Below, piece by piece: positions 10,804 to 22,466 of a stretch of 64,000 bases of DNA. The translations under genes and the position numbers were made by a program. The stretch is from NCBI GenBank assembly GCA_030847615.1, contig JAUMIR010000001.1:287516187-287580186 (forward strand). Reading direction: 5' to 3'. Under the pieces are notes generated by a model that saw only the letters and a program-made list of their open reading frames with translations, ran no database searches and had not been told where the DNA came from. The DNA comes from Gambelia wislizenii. Its lineage: Eukaryota > Chordata > Lepidosauria > Squamata > Crotaphytidae. The first letter of the stretch is position 1, and every line of letters starts with the position of its first letter.

Positions 10804-11937
10804 GAGATAAAGGGTTTAGGGTTTTAAGCAGTTGCTGAAGGCTTTTTCAGCATCATTATAATAATTATATATTCCATAATATATATTCAGTAATTATATA
10901 TTCCATAATGTGTAGGTGTGTTGTTATGCTACAATATTGACTGAATTCTGGGGTTTTTCTATATGTCCATAAGCAACACATCATCTTCATCCATATGAAC
11001 ATTTCCAAACTTGACATTTTTTTAGTATATATTGGCATGCACTTATCCATGGGATATTCTTGTGTCTTCCTTATTGTTTCAGAAACTGATAGAACAACTC
11101 AATTAGCTTGCAGTTATGTACAGCATTCACACAAACCTGGCCAAACGGTTTGTCTTCTGCTCTCAAAGGAAGTCTTCTGGCCAAACTACTTTTCTTTTCT
11201 ATTTTTTTAAAATGGAAACTACTTTTCTTCTTAGGTCCCACATGAGCAGAACTCTTGTTCAGATCCTCTTGCACAAGATGGGGAGATCTAAGATATGCTG
11301 TCTGACAAAAGTGTCTATACAGGCAATTGTTCTGAAGTGCTGATTCTGTTATTTGATTTGGGATCAAAACATGCTGTTGCAAGCCATCTGTTTACTTATG
11401 TAGACGTCCTTGAGAGGTTAGATTTCTATGGATAAGGCCTCATAAATGCAAGTTGTATTTGAGAGATCAGAATTAGTTGAGACATATGCCACTGAAATTA
11501 TTTGCCTTATCCTAGAGGACTGCTTATATTCTGACATCCGTGCCCACATGGAAGAAAGACATTTACTCTCAGTGTTGCTGATTTAGAAGCCTGCTGCTTA
11601 CTGGCCAAATGCCATGAGACTGAGACAGTAAATTTTTCAGTGAGTACATGAAAAGCTTTGTTACTAGCTATTCAAGCTGTGTCTCTCTTCAGGATCTTCC
11701 TTCAACTTATACCTGATAACTAGGGGGGGTTCATAAAATGTCTATTATCAGGGCAGCATCTTGTGTAGCTATTGTACCAACAACTATTGGAAGATGGTAC
11801 AAAGTTATGCTTGTGTAAGAATCCTCAGCACCCTAGAAATTGAAAGGATTCATGTTAACTACTGCCTGAGTCTATTTTGGCATGGGATCTGTTGCATTCT
11901 TGCCACACACCAAGAGATTCAAAGACACACATCCCAT
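10804..11937. other. Unassigned sequence with a short imperfect tandem repeat
   Basis: No gene is recognised. At about 10858-10910 'attatatattccataat' is repeated twice. The remainder is AT-rich and shows no family I know. Confidence 0.5.
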
Positions 11938-12184
11938 GTTGTTGTTCTTGTTGTTGTGTGACTTCAAGTTGTTTCTGACTTATGGTGACCCTAAAGTGAA
12001 CCTATCACAGGGTTTTCTTAGGAAAATTTTTTCAGAGGGGGTTTGCCTTGCTTTTCTCTGAGGCTGAGAGAGTATGACTTGTCCACGATTACCCAGTGGG
12101 TTTCCATGGCCAAGCAAGGATTCAAACCCTGGTTTCCAGAGATATAGTCCAATGTGCAAACCATTACACCATGCTGACTCTCAC
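11938..12184 (-). repeat. tRNA-derived SINE with (GTT)n/(AAC)n tail
   Basis: On the minus strand the element starts 'gtcagcatggtgtaatgg' (A-box region), then 'ccagggtttgaatcc' (B-box), then 'ccatggaaacccactggg' and 'agcctcagag', and ends with 'cacacaacaacaa'. This is a very common squamate tRNA-type SINE. A second copy is at 20617. Confidence 0.85.
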
Positions 12185-12571
12185 ATACCATACTCTCCAA
12201 CATTTCACAGATAAAAACTGGGACGTGTGTGTCCGAACAACAACAGGGTGTGGTCAAGATGGCAACTGCTATTAATGTGGAAGAACACACAAGCTGGGAA
12301 AGGCTGCAGCAATTTGGTTTTGCTTGAGCCTCCTGGTAGGGACATGACTCTGCCCCCTCCTCTCATCTCCCCACTGCTGAGATAAGTAGTGCCAACTACT
12401 TTTGCATTTTAAAGTAAATTTGCAGCAATTTAAGTAAGCTGCAGTTAAAGGAAGAAAGTGGGAGCGGAAGACAGAAGCTGGGGTCTTTTAAAAGCAGCAG
12501 AAAAAGTGGGAGGACAGAGGATTATTTGAGACTGTCCCTGCCAAATTGAGACAGTTGGAGGGTATACACAC
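12185..12571. mobile_element. Possible MITE with 'TACYCTCCAAC' ends
   Basis: Left end 'atactctccaacatttcac' is complementary to right end 'gacagttggagggtat', with 'gggac' blocks on either side. The interior is non-coding. The TSD is unclear, so the assignment rests only on the inverted termini. Confidence 0.4.
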
Positions 12572-14060
12572 ACTTGTCCCTTTTAAAACATCACCTTGTT
12601 TTTCTAGAAGGCCAAAGTGGCTTCTGGCTTCTTAGTTGCAGGAACCCACGTGTACATGGGCTTTGTCACATTTCAGATTTCTTTTGAAGAATGTCAAACA
12701 TTCACCACGATTTTTGTGGGCTGTTTTAGGCCGAGGGGAGGCCTGTTTCATGCCTGGTTGGAGATATTCTGACTTCATGCTTTAGAAAAGTCCCATTCTA
12801 GGCCTAAAACTGCTGGTATGGGCAGCTGTTGTCAAAATGAGAATGCAGGGGGAAGCATTTGGATAATTTTAAAGAATTGGATGGTGGGGTGGCAGTGGGG
12901 GCTATAGATGTCTGAGGCCCAGGAGAAAGTGTGGCTTCCAGATCTCAAGTGGCTGACTCATCTGTGCTCTAGGACCATCCATCTTTATGACCTTGGGCCA
13001 CTTGGCATGACGCACAAGCGCTGCTTTAACTGTCAGTCACTGTGAGCCACTCTGAAAGAGGCTTACCAGCTCATAAACTGAAAGCAATCCTATTTACTGC
13101 CATTTCTCGATTCATAGATTGCTTGCAGCTTGTTACTGTTCCAGTAACACTTTTAGGGCCAGGCATCTAAGGGGCTTTTCTGTTTTCCTTGATACTATTA
13201 AGGTAGGGCTAACTGCGCCATGCAACCTGCATTGTTTCATCTTGGATAATGGGATTAGATTTAAGGGTGACAATATCAAAACCCATTGTCAGTTTGCCAG
13301 AATATATAGTGCACACCCAGGACCCACATAATTTTGAACATTGAGAATGTTAGGGTAATAGCTAAAGCTAGCACATTTTTTTTCCTCCCTCCCCTTTTTT
13401 CTACCATTGGGTGGGGAAGGAATTTCAAGGGGATATGCAATTTTTTAAAAAAAATTGAGAAAGGGTTAATTGACTTCCTTTATGTTCATCTCTCTGGTCA
13501 CTTTTCTCAGTCAGCATTATTCAGTTTTGCCTCCACTCGACAGTCTGCTGATGGTAGATGTATATTCTGAAAATAAACTTGAATCTATTAAAGTGGCTAA
13601 CATACAGTGATGTCCCTGTTTTGTAAATTGAGTTCAGGCATAGGCTATCTATCTGTTTGGCAGCAGCAGTGGTGCCCTTTTTTTTGTTTGAATTTTACTG
13701 TTTAAGATTGCTGAGTTGCTTTTGAAGGTGGAGTGGGGTCAGGGTAGTATCAGATGCACACATTACTGTCTTTACTAAATTTATATGAATGGCCTCCTTT
13801 GAAGACTGAGGAACTCAAGACCAGTATTTCTGAGGTTTCCCTGGCTTCTCAGGGTGTTCTCTTTTGGGGACGCACAGGTTTCAAGGAGCTGTGAATAATA
13901 TTTCTTTATGTTTTTGTGTCAGCCTTCTCTAACCTGGAGCACTCCCAATTGTTTCAAATATTTATTAGAGAAGAAACATTGAATTGATAGAACGAATACA
14001 TGTAAGTGTTGACTTAGCAAGTTGCCATCAATTCAGTGGGTTTACTCTAGTTGTGACTAA
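12572..14060. other. Unassigned sequence
   Basis: About 1.5 kb with no recognised repeat, exon or RNA gene. Short open frames here have no conserved motifs. Confidence 0.5.
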
Positions 14061-14270
14061 GGCTATTGCCACACTGCAGAAATAATGCAGTTTGACACTG
14101 TTTTAGCTGCCACAGCTCAATGCTATGGAATTTGGGGATTTGTAGTTTTGTGAGATATTTAGCCTTCTCTGTCAGAGAGCTCTGGTGCCACAACAAACTC
14201 CCAGGATTCCACAGGATGAAGCCAGGATAGTTAAAGTGGTGTCGAATTCATTATTTCTGCAGTATGCCAG
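14061..14270. mobile_element. hAT-like MITE ('ggaattctgggatttgtagtt' family)
   Basis: The termini 'gccacactgcagaaataatg' and 'cattatttctgcagtatgcc' are inverted repeats. Inside are the landmark 'ttagctgccacagctcaatg', 'gggatttgtagttttgtga' and 'cccaggattccacagg'. Copies at 18782, 26396, 39082 and 51587 define the family. A LINE fragment starts directly at its right end. Confidence 0.8.
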
Positions 14271-14272
14271 CA

Positions 14273-14633
14273 GCGTAAGAGGGGCGCTCCCAAAAAGCGA
14301 TACAAAGACTCCCTGAAACAACATCTCAGGCTTGGCCAAATTGATCACCAACAGTGGTCCGCCCTGGCCTCACATCGGGAGGCATGGAGACGCACTATCC
14401 ACAATGCTGCAGCCTTATTTGAGAACTCACGGCGAACAAGTCTTGAAGAGAAACGACAACGCAGAAAGAATCACAATCCGGAAACATCACTCAAGGAAAC
14501 CTTCTGCTGTGCTTTTTGCAACCAGACTTGTTTATCTCGGATTGGCCTTTTTAGTCATCAGCGCGCTTGCAGAAAGCGTGGGATGAGTCCTTCCTGAATC
14601 TTCATTTGCGAAGAAAAGCCAGAGAGAGAGAGA
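14273..14633 (+). mobile_element. 3' fragment of an (AG)n-tailed LINE, copy 1
   Basis: The fragment encodes the last 110 or so residues of the ORF2 type described at 57114. It includes the WSALASHREAWRRTIHN motif and a C-terminal zinc-finger-like CAFCNQTCLSRIGLFSHQRAC. It ends with 'gaagaaaagcc' and (AG)n. It is 5' truncated at the basic KKRYKD segment. The frame is open to the stop but is far too short to function. Confidence 0.8.
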
Positions 14634-14872
14634 CTTCACATACACCTTCCTGAGGATTTAAGTCTACAAGTGGAACTCTCTTCTATGTTCCACCAGTGGG
14701 TGCAATATTTTAGGTTGGGGGAGAGAGAGCTCTCTCTTTTGTGGCACCCTGATCATGGAATGCCCTCCCCCTGGAAACCTGATTAGCTCCAACACTGGCT
14801 TCTTTCTTGTGTCATGGCTTTTAGTCAAAGCTGTTGAGGTCTAACAATTTTTCCAAATCTTTACAGGTTTAC

Positions 14873-15795
14873 AACTGTTGTTGTTGTTAATTGATGTCAG
14901 GTCAACTTCAACTTATGGAGACCCATGAATGAGGGACCTCCAAGTCACCCTATTCTCAACAGCCCTGCTCAGGTTTTGCAGAGTCAGGGCTGTGGCTTCC
15001 TTGATTTGAGTCCATCCATCTGGAATGTGGTCTTCCTCTTTTCCTACCACCTTCTACCTTAATAGGTAGGTAGAATAGGTCTTTTCTAGAAGATTATCAC
15101 ACGGGTCATGTCTGTCCCGCTCCTGTTCCTGTAACATTTTTTTAAAAACTTTTCAAACACTTACCTTTTTTGCATAATAGGAACAGCTCCCCCTCCCTTC
15201 AGCTTCATTGCAGTAAACGCAGCTGTCATAAAGCTGCTTTTACTGCAGTGAAGCCAAATCCCACTTGTTCTCATAAGAAATTTAAACCTAAAACCCCAAC
15301 CAAATGTCAAAAAATAAAACAAAGCCCCCAAACAGACTTTTAAAATTACAAGTAACCCGGGGGTGGGGAGGGTGTCACTTACCTGGCTCTCCCGATTGCA
15401 CGCGAAAGTGTCCGGCACAGACCTCCTGGTGACACCACGTTCTGTCATCATCCCAGGAGCAGAATGGGGCTTCTGTTCACTCGTCTATAATTCTGTTATG
15501 ATAACAGAATGGGCTTCTTATTCACTGATTTTTCTGTGAATAAGAGGAAGCGGGGGAGGAACAGGAGCAGAATGGGAGCATCCCAGGACAGGGATGACGT
15601 TGTCTAAAAGGTAAGCCTTTTAGCAATCTCCTGTCGTCCCTGTCCTGGGATATTTTACCCATGTGATAATCTCCCTAGTGAGTCATGTCTTCTCATGATC
15701 TGTCCAAAGTACAACAGTCTCAGTTTAGTCATCTTGGCTTCTAGGAAGAGTTCAGGCTTCATAGCTGTCCTTCAAAGTCCTAGCCTTCTTCTGAT
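14873..15795 (+). mobile_element. RTE/BovB-like LINE tail fragment, interrupted
   Basis: It starts 'gttgttgttgttaattgat' and 'gtcaacttcaacttatgg', includes 'tgaatgagggacctccaagt' and continues past the inserted element as 'gtgagtcatgtcttctcatg', 'tgtccaaagtacaacagtc' and 'ttggcttctaggaagagtt'. A 60-base piece of the same kind lies at 19757. The clade is my recollection of squamate repeats, so treat it as tentative; the collinearity is plain. Confidence 0.5.
15089..15674 (+). mobile_element. 586-bp TIR element, GGAGATTATCACAC variant, TSD CTA
   Basis: Ends are GAAGATTATCACACGGG and CCCATGTGATAATCTCC. CTA is duplicated exactly at 15086-15088 and 15675-15677. It interrupts a LINE tail whose expected sequence ('ttttctagtgagtcatg') is recovered with one CTA. 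Interior blocks 'ttttaaaattacaagtaac' and 'cctggctctcccgattgc' match the GGACTTTATC elements, linking the two TIR variants. Confidence 0.88.
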
Positions 15796-15985
15796 TTCTT
15801 GACTGCAGTCTTCATTCTGATTAATAACTGTATTTGTTAAACAGTTTGATATGTTTTTAGATTGTTTAAAATTGTTCCTCATTGTTTGAAATTTAAATTG
15901 TTTTTAAACATTGATTTTATTGGTAGGCTGCTTTGAGATACTGTGATATGTAGAAAGATATAAATATTTTCATTAAATTTAGTTA

Positions 15986-16770
15986 GTTAAATTTAATTTT
16001 AAAAATTAAATAAAGAACAATTGCACTATAGTTCCCACCAGTCCCTGTCAGCTTAGACATGGTGATGGCAGAATGCTGGGAGTTAAAATCCAAAACACAT
16101 CTGTGAGTTGCCTGGCTGGGCAAGGCTGATCTAATTTGATTCCTATTCCATCTTTCTTGGAACTTAATGGACCCAAAGTAGGTTATGAAGTACAAATAAG
16201 ACAATAAAATCAAATAAAACCAATGGCAACCCATAAAACAACTCAATGCTTGCACATTAACACACTTCCAGCACATTAAAACATTAACTCAATTAAGCAC
16301 ATTATCTCAATTTTTATTTTTTAAGAATTTAATTATTTATAAAGCAGCTCCAGTCTGAATATGTCCATGGACTTCACATGGAGATGCCCTCAAAGTTGCT
16401 TAAAATTCCCACAGCGTGTGTTTAATATAGTGTGTCTGAGATTCTTATTCCCACTTGGACTATATCAAGCCTATCTCAGTAGCCCATTCATCATAACAAT
16501 AGCTACAAACTAATTCTAAAGTATTAAGGCAAAATTGTATGGCATAATAAAAGGTCCAGTGTCTTTTACTTTGCTTTCTTTTTTGTTTCTATTACAGTGC
16601 ATGTACCAGTGTTACTTTGGGGAGAGGAATTTAATCATTTTAAGAGTGAGTGCTTTCTATGCTTTCATGTTTGCCCACCAGGCAGATCCAGCATGTCTTC
16701 AGCCGCCATAAAGACAAAGAACCAGGACACAAGAACTAGGACACAATGTTGAATCTAATATTTTTCATTG
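15986..16770. other. Mostly unassigned; small MITE remnant at 16020-16125
   Basis: The remnant has 'gaatgctgggagttaaaat' and 'ccaaaacacatctg', the worn interior of a common reptilian MITE. The rest is AT-rich with no recognised feature. Confidence 0.45.
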
Positions 16771-17157
16771 CTCTCTCTCTAGCTTTTCTTCACAAACGAA
16801 GATTCAGGAAGGACTCATCCCGCACTTTCTGCAAGTGCGCTGATGACTAAAAAGGCCAATCCGAGATAAACAAGTCCGGTTGCAAACAGCACAGCAGAAG
16901 GTCTCCTTGGGTGATGTTTTTGGGTTGTGATTCTTTCTGAGTTGTCGTTTCTCTTCAAGACTTGTTTGGCGTGAGTTCTCAAATAAGGCTGCAGCATTGT
17001 GGATAGTGCGTCTCCATGCCTCCCAATGTGAGGCCAGGGCGGACCACTGTTGGTGATCAATTTGGCCAAGCCTGAGATGTTGTTTCAGGGAGTCCATGTA
17101 TCGCTTTGTTGGAGCGCCCCTCTTACGCTGACCCGTGGCGAGTTCACCGTAGAGTAG
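16771..17157 (-). mobile_element. 3' fragment of the (AG)n-tailed LINE, copy 2, with 12-bp TSD
   Basis: On the minus strand it begins at 'actactctacggtgaactc', encodes the C-terminal part ending in the zinc-finger-like motif, and ends in (AG)n, seen here as (CT)n at 16771. 'tatttttcattg' flanks both ends (16759-16770 and 17158-17169). The perfect 12-bp duplication shows a 5'-truncated target-primed insertion and fixes the element's 3' end at the AG repeat. Confidence 0.88.
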
Positions 17158-17169
17158 TATTTTTCATTG

Positions 17170-17585
17170 AAGATGTTGATAAAAGCCGGACCAAAACTTA
17201 TCTTTCCACAAATGGAACCTTTCCATCTCATCATGGTAGGGTCTGAGATCCAACATAAGCTCCTAGGAAAGGAAGCAAGAAGGGGAAGGTGATTTTTGTA
17301 GATCCCTTCTTTTCTCTTCAGTCTTCAGTGTCATATCCTCAGATGCTCCAGAAGGTATCTCTGGAACAGATTTCATGAGATACGAATGTCTTCAGGTGGA
17401 ATCAGCCAAAATTGCCTCCTTTTTTCTTTCATTTGTAAAGTCCCACAAGTAAATGCTGCCAATGAGTAGCTGGGGTCCAAAACAGACATCATAATTGTCT
17501 GTTTGGTTCATAGTACAGAACTGCCCAGCTTAGATCTACAGTATTATGAATTCAGCATCATCAGGGGCCTTGGAACTATTTCTAA
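17170..17585. other. Unassigned sequence
   Basis: Nothing recognisable between the LINE copy and the next TIR element. Confidence 0.5.
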
Positions 17586-18119
17586 GGACTTTAACAGACA
17601 AATACTGAATTCAAATACTGAATCGTAGGGATGCCTAATGATCGTGAAAGGGGGTGCGTACCAGATGATATCACACTTTAACGATCATATATACAGTAGT
17701 TAGCCGTCAACTGATCCCCTGTACCGATTTGTTGCCAGCATCGCCGGCATTCGAATCCGCACACCGTTGTACTCACGTGAATGCAGCATCAATGGGCAAA
17801 CACTTCCGGGTGCGATTGGGACAGCCAGGTAGGGGATGCTCTTGTTATGACACTCCCCTTATGTACTTGGAACTTTTTAAGTGTGTGTCTGTGCTTTCCT
17901 TAACTTTTTGTGGTTTTGTTTAGTTTTTCTAAATTCCTGCATGAGCGTCTTCTCGCAATAATCCAGGAGATTTCAAAAGGAGATTTCCGTTTGAGTTCCC
18001 TTAGTGCCTGGGCCAGTAAAGGTAAGTCTGGTATGGGTGGGGTTCTTTTGCCAGCATAAAAATGCCACAATTTATTCCGGCAAAAGAACATTAAAGTTGG
18101 GTGGTCTGATAAAAAGTCC
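17586..18119 (-). mobile_element. Non-autonomous TIR element, GGACTTTATC family, TSD TAA
   Basis: Left end GGACTTTAACAGACA and right end GGTCTGATAAAAAGTCC; TAA on both sides (17583-17585 and 18120-18122). It has the minus-oriented family order: 'tagccgtcaactgatcccc', 'gccagcatcgccggcat', 'gtgcgattgggacagccagg', then the 'ttcttttgccagcataaaaa' arm. Two bases are inserted in the right TIR. Confidence 0.87.
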
Positions 18120-18183
18120 TAAGATACGTATAGGGATCAACATTGGCAGGGGGGATGTTATCATTTTTGCCTATTTGCATATA

Positions 18184-18604
18184 CAGTAGGGCCCCTGTAT
18201 CCGCAGGGGATTGGTTCCGGGAGCCCCATGTATAATGAAATCCATGGATAATAGCGAAGACCACCATTGCCATTCCCACCACGGGAGCAATCCTGGGGGG
18301 TGATCCTGGAGGAGAAGGGAGGTGAGATATACTCCTGCCCTCCCTTTGCCCCTGCATCACCATTCCCACCACGGGAGTGATCCTGAGGGGGTGATACTGT
18401 GGGAGAAGGGAGGCGAGATCTACTCCTTCCCTCCCTTCACCCCCATTGCCATTCCCACCACGGGAGCAATCCCGGGGGAGAAGGGAGAAGAGAGGCTAGA
18501 TCTAGTCCTCCTTCCCTCCCTCCCCCATCCACCCCCCCTGCTATCGCCATCCATGGATAATTGAATCAGCAGATGGCGAATCAGCGGATATGGGGCTGCT
18601 GCTG
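18184..18604. mobile_element. pogo/Tigger-like MITE with TA TSD and inner minisatellite
   Basis: CAGTAGGGCCCCTGTATCC at the left pairs with 'ggatatggggctgctgctg' at the right. TA flanks both sides (18182-18183 and 18605-18606). 'ccatggataa' occurs near both ends as an inner inverted repeat. The middle is a 90-bp tandem repeat described separately. Related copies are at 21067, 28315, 56648 and 58423. Confidence 0.82.
18263..18535. repeat. 90-bp minisatellite, about three units
   Basis: The block 'cattcccaccacgggag' recurs at about 18271, 18361 and 18450, a spacing of 90 and 89 bases. Each unit runs through 'gagaagggag' and 'ctcccttc'. The array lies wholly inside the Tigger-like element. Confidence 0.85.
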
Positions 18605-18781
18605 TACTTGCAGAAGGAGAGCAGATTACTTTCCCCATCCTTTATCACTGAAACATATTTAAATATGATGACTCTTGCAAGCATGAAGTGTACTGAGAAG
18701 TATCCTCGGTGTGTTCAGTATAATTTACTCCTAAGTAAATGTGCCAGACTACAGGCAGCCTTTGTTATTCCTGGGAGGACT

Positions 18782-19000
18782 CAGGCTGCTGCCACACTGC
18801 AGAAATGATGCAGTTTGACACCACTTTAACTATCATGGCTTCATCTTATGGAATCCTGGGATTTGTAGTTTGTTGTCGCACCTCTTGAAAGAGAACCTAA
18901 ATATCTCACAAAACTACAAATCCCAGAATTCCATAGCATTGAGCCATGGCAGTTAAAGTGGGATCAAACTGCATTATTTCTTCAGTGTGGCAGCAACCTC
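18782..19000. mobile_element. hAT-like MITE ('gggatttgtagtttgttg' family)
   Basis: Inverted ends 'ggctgctgccacactgcag' and 'cttcagtgtggcagcaacc'; inner pair 'gggatttgtagttt' with 'aaactacaaatccc'. No convincing 8-bp duplication remains. Confidence 0.82.
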
Positions 19001-19204
19001 AATGACAATTGATATATTAAGATTTCTTAGTGCTTGATCATTTAGTGCACCTCTATTTGATAGTGCCTATGAAGGCTCAACCATGTAGGAATCTGGGTGG
19101 TCCAGTTTTGCCAGATCATTTCAGGAGGACTCAGTCCCACTAGCCTAGTCTTAAGGGCACCCAAGCCTCCCTGTCCCTCTGTTCTAGGATCTATGAATCC
19201 CATT

Positions 19205-19440
19205 ATAGCTAAAGTCACCATACTCTCTGAACACTCCTGATCTTGTTTGATTTTGGAAGCTAAGCAAGCTCAGGAAAAGAGGCCACTAGGCAGTACCAGT
19301 GATCTCCAGGTAGGGCCAGGATAGAATACTGCCTGAAACTGCAGAGAGTAATTGCTGTCAAATAGAGTTGGCTGTACTGGGCCAGATGGATCATTGGTCT
19401 GACTCAGAATCAGGCAGCTTCCTGTGTTGCTGTCTCCAGA
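19205..19440 (+). repeat. 5S-rRNA-derived SINE (SINE3 type)
   Basis: Bases about 19228-19320 follow the 5S rRNA order: 'gaacactcctgatcttgt', 'ggaagctaagcaagctcag', then an 'aggcagtacc' and a 'gatctccaggtag' segment. This covers the internal pol III control region. The 3' body reads 'tgggccagatggatcattgg' and 'caggcagcttcctgtgttg', a tail known from reptilian SINEs. It is a diverged retroposon, not a functional 5S gene. Confidence 0.75.
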
Positions 19441-20616
19441 AGCACTACTATAGCACAGGCCTTCTGGTAGCTTTTATGGACACCATTTCAATCTCAGAAG
19501 GACAGCCCCACTGCAGAAGCCTACCTCCACCCCTCCCCAGTACCCCCTAAATAGTCCTGAAAAAGGACTGGGACAAGAAGACAGCAAATGCAACAGTATT
19601 TTGAAATAATTAATGAAAACTCAATTAGCTATCATTAACTCATTGACATTTTGAGCAATAACTTTAGAATATGTTAAATACCAACAACATTAATTTCCTT
19701 GTTCTTCTCACTTGAAATTGTAACTTGGATGTTTGTTTGTTTTTTTAAATCCTGTTTTTTAAAATTTTGTTGTCAAGTCAACTTTGACTTATTGCTATCC
19801 TATGAACGAGAGACCTCTAAGATCTTGTCTACATTGGCCAGAATATGCTGCCTTCCAGCTGGCATATTTTGGTCCCGGAACTGGCCCAGATCTATCAAAT
19901 GAAATAAATAATTGTTTTTAGTATTTAAATGTCAGCAAATTAACTTTGTTAGCTAATTGAACATTAATGTGTTAGAACTAACACTAACATTTTCTAGCTC
20001 CGAGGAAACTAAATGCTAAGTGGGATCCAAATCAAGAGAGCTGAGAATGTATTTATTTATCACTGGCCTGGCAACACATGTTTCTATTGCTGGGACATGC
20101 CAGACCACATTGTGCTTTGGCACAGAACTCCATGTTTATTTTTCAAAGAGAGGACAGTACTCTCAATTTTATGGGAGCCCTATCTTTATATCTTAACCCC
20201 GCCTAAATTATTCCCCTAACTCCCCATAATTATTTCATGGTAAGGATTTTCAGAGGCTATTGCCAATCAACCAGTCTGAAAACAGAAGTGAATCTGTGTC
20301 AGACTGATATATTTTATGGAAACTTATGTTCCGTTCTCCCAAAATGGTTTCTAATGACATTTCAAGGCTCACTAGTGTCACATCCAAATGCCTTTCAACC
20401 ACCCAAGATAAGTTCCATCTTCAATTTCTTCTGGCTTTGAATGTGACTAGAAAAAGCACCTGCATACACTACCCAACCAGAGTTTGACAAGGACTCATTA
20501 TTACCAAGTTTTTCCATTATTATTCCCTGCCCCCTATAAATTAGGTATAACATGTAATGATTATAGTATAAGAAAGACAAACCTAAATTCTTTGCAGTGC
20601 ATCTATAACTTTGTTG
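19441..20616. other. Mostly unassigned; RTE-like scrap at 19757-19818
   Basis: The scrap 'gtcaagtcaactttgactt' and 'gaacgagagacctctaag' matches the LINE tail at 14873. The next 60 bases ('cttgtctacattggccag', 'agctggcatattttgg') form a small inverted repeat. No gene is seen. Confidence 0.45.
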
Positions 20617-20853
20617 CTTTGTTGTTGTTGTGTACCTTTAAGTTGGTTCTGACTTATGATGACCCTAAGATGAACCTATCAGGGGATTTTCTTGGCAAGA
20701 TTTGTTCAGAGGGGTTTTTCCTTTGCCTTCCTCTGAGGCTGAGAGTGTGTGACTTGCTCAAGGTCAGCCAGTGTGTTTCCATGGCTGAGGGGTGATTTGA
20801 ATCCTGGTCTCTAGAGTTGTAGTCCAATGCTCAAAATACTACATCATGCTGGC
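20617..20853 (-). repeat. tRNA-derived SINE with (GTT)n tail, second copy
   Basis: It matches 11938-12184 in order: minus-strand 'gccagcatgatgtagtatt', 'ccaggattcaaatcacc', 'ccatggaaacacactggc', 'agcctcagaggaaggcaaa' and an (AAC)n tail. Both promoter boxes are worn. Confidence 0.85.
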
Positions 20854-21066
20854 TTTTGACTTTGTTGCTACTTTTCTAGTTTTGGGGAAGTGGCCTCATT
20901 AAATGATAGAGGAAGAATATATCATGGTACAAGTACTGATCTATGTTGTGTGTCTTGCTGCTGCCTCATGTTCTCTTATGAGTGCTAAGGGGAAAAGATG
21001 GAGGGGTTGAATTGATGTTTTCCGCTTCTGGTCAGCATATAGATTTTTAAAAAAACAATGAATATA

Positions 21067-21293
21067 CAGTCAGACCACCGTATCTGTGAGGGTTCAGTTT
21101 CCAGACTTACCATGAATACTCCAAACTGCAGATAAAAGTGAACCCTATTAAAGGACTTCCAGTACAAGATGCCTAGAGAGGACACCTGTCTAGGCATTTT
21201 TCAGCACAACTCTATCATATGTATCCCTAAATTTCCAGCTAAGGATAACTGAAACCACGGATATTGGTTCCAAAGATATGGGGGCTCCAACTC
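21067..21293. mobile_element. Tigger-like MITE, right end worn
   Basis: TA followed by CAGTCAGACCACCGTATC at the left resembles the other pogo-type ends. 'ccacggatattggttcc' and 'gatatgggggctcc' near the right are the usual inverted partner, but the last bases have drifted. Confidence 0.6.
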
Positions 21294-22466
21294 TTCTCAT
21301 TATGTTTGAGAAGGATGAGAGCAAAGTTTCCTTTGAGAGGGGTTTACTGTCATGGTAACTAACTGTTTGGGGTGTTGAATTATAATTGTAATGAATTACT
21401 TTACAAAGTAATGTTTTGCTAAGTGCAGTTACTAGGAAGTAAGAGACACTGATTTTTTTAAGGGGGGGAGTGGGAGCAAACCTGTTGTGTTTTGTGGTAG
21501 ATTTTTAGCAAGGTTCTTTTTTAGTGCTTTATGGTGAAGCGTCACCCTGAATGTTTTTAAAATGAGAGGCCAGTGGGGCTTCAGGGACTGCAAAAAGGAA
21601 AGTGTGTGCGGGGGGGTGTATGTGGCTCAGGGTTTCTACTTTGCCTTCCTCTGCTCTAGTGCATCAATCCAGTCAAGTGACTGAGAAGTCAGCTAGTTCC
21701 ATTTACTCAATTTTATTCTCTAAACATAAGACATCATTTTAAATATAACCTCAGTAAGTGTCCTCCCCATATTGAAAGCAACAGAAAATCTATCCCACCC
21801 CCAGTTTTCCTCTAGAAGAAGAAGAAGAAGAAGAAGGCATGAAACATCAGCCATGCTTTTGCTCACCCTGGGCAACAAAAATTGGGTGAAGTCAGAGAAA
21901 AAAAGAAATCTACTTGTTTCATGGCTGGAATCTTTCTTGAAGTGAAGTCTGTACCTCCATTCATATACCTAATGAACTGAAAATCCTGCTGACCAGTTCC
22001 ATTTTGGTCAAGGGCCAGGAGCGGCATGAGGCTGTCCTCCTTTTATGCGTATGTGTATATTCCATTAATGTTAATGAGATGGGTGTCTTGCTGTCGCTAT
22101 GAAAATATTTTAGCCCTTTCCCTTTCTCCTCTTGAGCTCTCTGCCTGAATCTTTTGTCACTGAAAACCCATTTTTCTGCTCATTGTGATAGTGGGATAAA
22201 GGAAAGAGGGAAGCTTAAAGCCAAATGAAAGCAGTTTTTTTGTTTGGGTGTGGCTTTTCATATGCCACTATCTCCTTTTCCCCTTTTCATGCATCCATCA
22301 CCTCTCCGAAGAGATTCAAGCTGCAGTCTAGGTTCTGTACACCTCAATGATGTCCGTGTGTATGTGAAAGTTGCTTCCAGCCTGTTGTTTCCCACCTTGG
22401 TTAAAGCATTTGACTGGAGCTTTGAAGAACCAGGTTGTCATATCCATTGAGTCTTGAAATCCACTT
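21294..22466. other. Unassigned sequence with a (GAA)n microsatellite
   Basis: The only clear element is (GAA)n at about 21814-21836. No exon or repeat family is recognised in the remaining kilobase. Confidence 0.5.

Larger units (their letters stand above)
14700..15985 (+). mobile_element. L2-like LINE remnant split by a RTE/BovB-like piece
   Basis: Bases about 14720-14870 ('ctctcttttgtggcaccc', 'ggaatgccctccccctgg') are an L2-like ORF2 C-terminus. The matching 3' tail is at about 15800-15985 ('ggctgctttgagatactg', 'gatataaatattttcatt'). The segment between, 14873-15795, is a different LINE tail with its own insertion. Confidence 0.5.

Noticed and set aside
19205..19330. A functional 5S rRNA gene
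   Set aside because: The similarity is partial and diverged, and is fused to a SINE tail.
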